64,000 nucleotides of DNA from positions 1 to 64,000 of the forward strand of contig JACPOY010000022.1 in assembly GCA_016191245.1 (NCBI GenBank), written 5' to 3'. The DNA is from Gammaproteobacteria bacterium. Its GTDB lineage: Bacteria; Pseudomonadota; Gammaproteobacteria; Berkiellales; Berkiellaceae. Shown here in pieces: positions 61,209 to 64,000 of the stretch. Numbering within the stretch: position 1 is the stretch's first letter; every line of letters starts with the position of its first letter. The position numbers and the translations under genes were made by a program. The notes beneath the pieces were generated by a model. The model ran no database searches. It was not told the DNA's origin and saw only the letters and a program-made list of their open reading frames with translations.

Positions 61209-62999
61209 ATGAACTTTAAAAAACCATCTAAAATTCCTTATATTAGCTTAATTCAGACCGTTTGGCATTATGGCGCGAAATGGCGTCCAGCGATCATTGG
61301 TTATTATTTGGCTTTTATTCTTGCTCAAGCGAGCTTGAGTTTGAGCCCGTATGCCTTTGGTCGTGCAATTGATGTATTGCAAAATTTTACAGCGGACAGG
61401 CTTAATGATGTTATCTTTTGGCTTTGTGCAGGTGTTGGGGTTTTACTGCTATTTTGGTTGTTTCATGGCCCAGCCAGAGTTGTAGAGCGTAAAGTCGCTT
61501 TAAAAATACAGCAGACTTTTAAGTTAAGTCTCTATGAGGATATGACGCGTTTGCCACTTAAATGGCACCAGGATCACCATTCTGGAAATACCATAACGCG
61601 TGTAAATCGTTCGGCTGCATCGCTCTATCGTTTTGCAGGCGATCAATTTATTTATATTGAAACAATTGTTCGGTTTTTAACTTCAATTTCATTTTTGCTG
61701 TGGATATCATTGCCTGTAGGACTGATTAGTTTGTTCTGTTGCACCGTTGTGTTGACAATGATTGTATTTTTCGATCGTAAACTAATACCGCTTTATGATA
61801 CGGAAAATGAAATTGAGAATCATGTTGGGGCTGTACTTTTTGATTACATAAGCAATATGACGACGGTTTTAACATTACGTTTGGGCGAGCTTACACATAG
61901 CAACATGTTTCAACGCATGATGTCAATTTGGCCATCTTTCAATAAAGAAGTCGTGTTAAATGAAGTAAAATGGTTTGCAATGATGACTTTACTATCCATC
62001 GTACAAGCTGGGCTTTTGATTGGATATGTCATGCATTCTCTGAATGCAACAGGCGCAATCATGATAGGTTTGGTTGTCATGATATTTCGTTATCAATGGG
62101 AAATTAATTCTGTGTTTCAAGACTTAAGTATGCACTTGGGTGAAATCGTACGTATGGATACCGATGTAAAAGGTGTACAGCCCATCCTTGATGATATTCA
62201 ACGTTTAGCACATGCCCCGCAAGGGGAGGCGACGGCTCGTCAATGGCATACAATTGAAATTAATGATCTCGCATTTCACCATGCATTAGGTGTAGGTCGC
62301 GGGCAAGTTTTCAATAAAATCGATTTTAAAATAAAGCGCGGAGAAAAAATTGCACTTATAGGTTCAAGTGGTGGAGGTAAAAGTACTTTATTAAACCTGT
62401 TATGTGGTCTTTATACGCCATCTTGCGTACAGCTTAAAATTGATGGGGTCGTGTTTGACTCGCTTGAGCCTTTGCAAGCAATAACAACTTTAATACCCCA
62501 AGATCCAGAAATATTTGAAAATACGATAGCCTTTAATGTTACGATGGACTTACCGGCAGAATCAGAAAAGATTCAGCAGGTTATAAAGCTGGCGGGTTTT
62601 TCAAAAGTTCTTCAATCACTCCCCTCTGGCCTTGAAACAGATATCCGTGAAAAGGGGCTTAATTTATCTGTAGGTCAAAAACAAAGATTAGCATTGGCGC
62701 GTGGCTTATTTGCAGCGCGATTTAGTTCTTTGATATTGATGGATGAGCCTACTTCCAGTGTTGACTTACCAACTGAAAAAGAAATTCTATCGGGTGTGAT
62801 TAATGCTTTTCCAGAGTCAGCAATGATAATCTCGCTACATCGCTTACATTTATTGCCCAATTTTGATAGCGTGATTATGCTTGAAAAAGGGCAGATCATA
62901 GCCAGTGGACCTATTTCAGAGCTATTGATTAATCCTGGACCTGTACAAGATTTGTGGCAAAGTTACCAAGATGATTTCAATGGGAACGGGAGGGGATAG
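61209..62999 (+). CDS. ABC exporter, fused membrane and ATPase domains
   Basis: 596 residues: N-terminal membrane domain with about six hydrophobic helices, then a nucleotide-binding domain with Walker A GSSGGGKST (385-393), signature LSVGQKQRLALARG, Walker B LILMDEP and IISLHRLHLLPN as the H-loop. Half-transporter layout of the MsbA/McjD type, exporting drugs or peptides as a dimer. GGAG precedes ATG 61209. An attenuator-like leader precedes it, suggesting induction. Next gene follows by one base. Confidence 0.88.
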   Translation: MNFKKPSKIPYISLIQTVWHYGAKWRPAIIGYYLAFILAQASLSLSPYAFGRAIDVLQNFTADRLNDVIFWLCAGVGVLLLFWLFHGPARVVERKVALKIQQTFKLSLYEDMTRLPLKWHQDHHSGNTITRVNRSAASLYRFAGDQFIYIETIVRFLTSISFLLWISLPVGLISLFCCTVVLTMIVFFDRKLIPLYDTENEIENHVGAVLFDYISNMTTVLTLRLGELTHSNMFQRMMSIWPSFNKEVVLNEVKWFAMMTLLSIVQAGLLIGYVMHSLNATGAIMIGLVVMIFRYQWEINSVFQDLSMHLGEIVRMDTDVKGVQPILDDIQRLAHAPQGEATARQWHTIEINDLAFHHALGVGRGQVFNKIDFKIKRGEKIALIGSSGGGKSTLLNLLCGLYTPSCVQLKIDGVVFDSLEPLQAITTLIPQDPEIFENTIAFNVTMDLPAESEKIQQVIKLAGFSKVLQSLPSGLETDIREKGLNLSVGQKQRLALARGLFAARFSSLILMDEPTSSVDLPTEKEILSGVINAFPESAMIISLHRLHLLPNFDSVIMLEKGQIIASGPISELLINPGPVQDLWQSYQDDFNGNGRG

Positions 63000-63000
63000 C

Positions 63001-63405
63001 ATGCAGTCGAATAAACCAACATTGTATTTGATTTGTGGATTGCCTGGTGCTGGCAAGACGACTTTGGCTAAAAAGTTAGAAAATGAGAAAAACGCAATTC
63101 GTTTAACCCCTGATGAATGGATGTCTAGGATTGTAGGTGATGGTTATGATGAAGCCAAGCGCGCAATCGTTGAGCAAATTCAATGGGAAATCGCCGCACG
63201 CGTGCTAAGCCTTGGCGTCAGTGCGATTTTGGATTATGGCTTTTGGGGTCGCTCTGAAAGAGATGATTACAGAGCACGCGCCAATGCACTTGGAGCACGT
63301 GTTCAGGTTTGTTTCCTCGATGTTTCTAGAGACGAACTTTTAAAACGCCTAAATGAGCGAAATGCAAATTTACCAGAAGCGACATTCAAAGTTGATGAAG
63401 CATAA
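63001..63405 (+). CDS. P-loop kinase, AAA_33 / zeta-toxin-like, ends early at an in-frame stop
   Basis: 134 residues with GLPGAGKT at 13-20 and TPDEWMSRIV, then LDYGFWGRSERDDYRARA, typical of AAA_33 kinases (chloramphenicol phosphotransferase and zeta-toxin relatives). It stops at TAA after KVDEA. The same frame continues LDLWLSWFQKPAQDELDDSD to a stop at 63466-63468, as in family members, so the TAA probably replaced CAA (Gln). The loss of about 20 residues may leave activity. AGGGG lies before ATG 63001. Confidence 0.7.
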   Translation: MQSNKPTLYLICGLPGAGKTTLAKKLENEKNAIRLTPDEWMSRIVGDGYDEAKRAIVEQIQWEIAARVLSLGVSAILDYGFWGRSERDDYRARANALGARVQVCFLDVSRDELLKRLNERNANLPEATFKVDEA

Positions 63406-63514
63406 TTAGATTTGTGGTTAAGTTGGTTTCAGAAACCCGCTCAAGACGAACTTGATGATTCTGATTAAGATAGTAATTTATCGAATTAAGATAAAAATAA
63501 GGTCCAAAATTAAT

Positions 63515-64000
63515 ATGATGGCAGATTATAGTAAAGACAAAGCGCTTTTTGAGAAGTGCATTACCTTTATTGACGAAATTTTTCCCGGCTGTAAAGAAAT
63601 GGCCCTTCGGGGTATCAATTATGGTGCCTCATGGAAGGAGTGTTCAACACCTTTTATAATTGAGCATCAAGGTGAAGTGATAGCTCATGCGGGTGTTTGG
63701 CCATTCACGGTCATATTAAATGGAGAAAAACATAAAACTGCCTCTATTCATGGTGTTTGTGTGAGGGAAACTCATCGTGGCAAAGGATATTTTAAACAAC
63801 TGATGCGTGAGGCGATAGACTACGCTGAAAAAACCTTTCAATCTTCACTATTATTTACGGATAAGCCTTATTTGTATCAAAATTATCCTTATAAAGTAAT
63901 GCTTCCTGAATATGATTTTATATTAAATAAAAGAAATCAATTTTCCACAAAGGATTCTGATTTAAGAGCCTTAAATTTAGAAAATTCAGATGATTTGGCT
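63515..64000 (+). CDS. GNAT acetyltransferase (Eis-like), cut by the window end
   Basis: Open frame starting MMADYSKDKALFEKCITFID, 162 codons to the window edge. GVCVRETHRGKGYFKQLMREAIDYAEK supplies the beta4 and acetyl-CoA loop, preceded by PFIIEHQGEVIAHAGVWPF. The YQNYPYKVML and EYDFIL blocks are like Eis-type enhanced-survival acetyltransferases. It continues beyond the window, so full length is unknown. Confidence 0.7.
   Translation, partial: MMADYSKDKALFEKCITFIDEIFPGCKEMALRGINYGASWKECSTPFIIEHQGEVIAHAGVWPFTVILNGEKHKTASIHGVCVRETHRGKGYFKQLMREAIDYAEKTFQSSLLFTDKPYLYQNYPYKVMLPEYDFILNKRNQFSTKDSDLRALNLENSDDLA

Noticed and set aside
58120..63468. Stop codon reassignment (TAA or TGA read as an amino acid)
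   Set aside because: TAA and TGA end many well-defined genes here at the expected lengths, so isolated mutations or errors are simpler.
1..64000. tRNA, rRNA, transposase and integrase genes
   Set aside because: None was recognised on either strand by eye; a dedicated scan could still find a short RNA gene.

Overview
The window looks like most of a conjugative plasmid, or a plasmid-like integrative element, from an AT-rich gammaproteobacterium. I favour a Legionella/Coxiella/Berkiella-like host. This rests on base composition, the F-type transfer operon, the DUF6573 protein, PAS-LuxR and LanC-like proteins, and many GNAT enzymes. No database was searched, so the host is an inference. No rRNA, tRNA, CRISPR array, transposase or integrase was seen.

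Layout. 0-2.2 kb: broken genes (GIY-YIG nuclease fragment, a scrap of traG, a truncated AAA_13 ATPase) and a DUF6573 gene behind a GC-rich hairpin leader. 2.2-10.7 kb: two AAA ATPase/PD-(D/E)XK paralogues (A and B), each with its own upstream repeat array, around a methyltransferase fragment, an S66 carboxypeptidase-ddl operon, a divergent PAS-LuxR regulator and a LanC-like cyclase. 10.8-18.5 kb: a frameshifted histone-H1-like gene, a large membrane protein gene cut by an in-frame stop, its truncated paralogue, and between them a candidate RiPP cassette (precursor peptide, hairpin, Fe(II)/2-oxoglutarate oxygenase, acetyltransferase). 18.5-35 kb: a complete F-type type IV secretion operon read leftwards (traA-L-E-K-B-V-C-W-U-trbC-N-hypothetical-F-H-G, with traB frameshifted), two small HTH regulators and a replication-like winged-helix gene. 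35-39.7 kb: an S24-type repressor, a methyltransferase plus MFS exporter pair and a polysaccharide deacetylase.

39.7-43.5 kb is the replication and partition core: DnaA box, RepA, about 45 degenerate repeats spaced one helical turn apart, and ParA with its partner. 43.6-49.9 kb: ATPase paralogue C with a third repeat array, then a detoxification/resistance-like cluster (GNATs, GNAT-Nudix fusion, C39-like protein, VOC, AraC/GyrI). 49.9-55.2 kb: coupling protein, mobilization genes, an oriT resembling the Ti/RSF1010 class and a MobA/L-helicase relaxase. 55.2-64 kb: an EreA/TIKI-like protein and a second modification cluster (two APH-like kinases, GNATs, an ABC exporter behind an attenuator-like leader, a P-loop kinase).

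The transfer and mobilization operons share a palindromic promoter site, so one plasmid regulator probably controls both. Best candidates for undescribed biology are (1) the RiPP-like locus at 15.2-17.1 kb, (2) the three ATPase genes, each behind a private array of alternating half-sites with nearly the same ~55 bp architecture but unrelated sequence, and (3) the helically phased repeat array beside repA with an inverted mini-copy 2 kb away. Several genes carry single disruptions, which means either real decay or assembly error.
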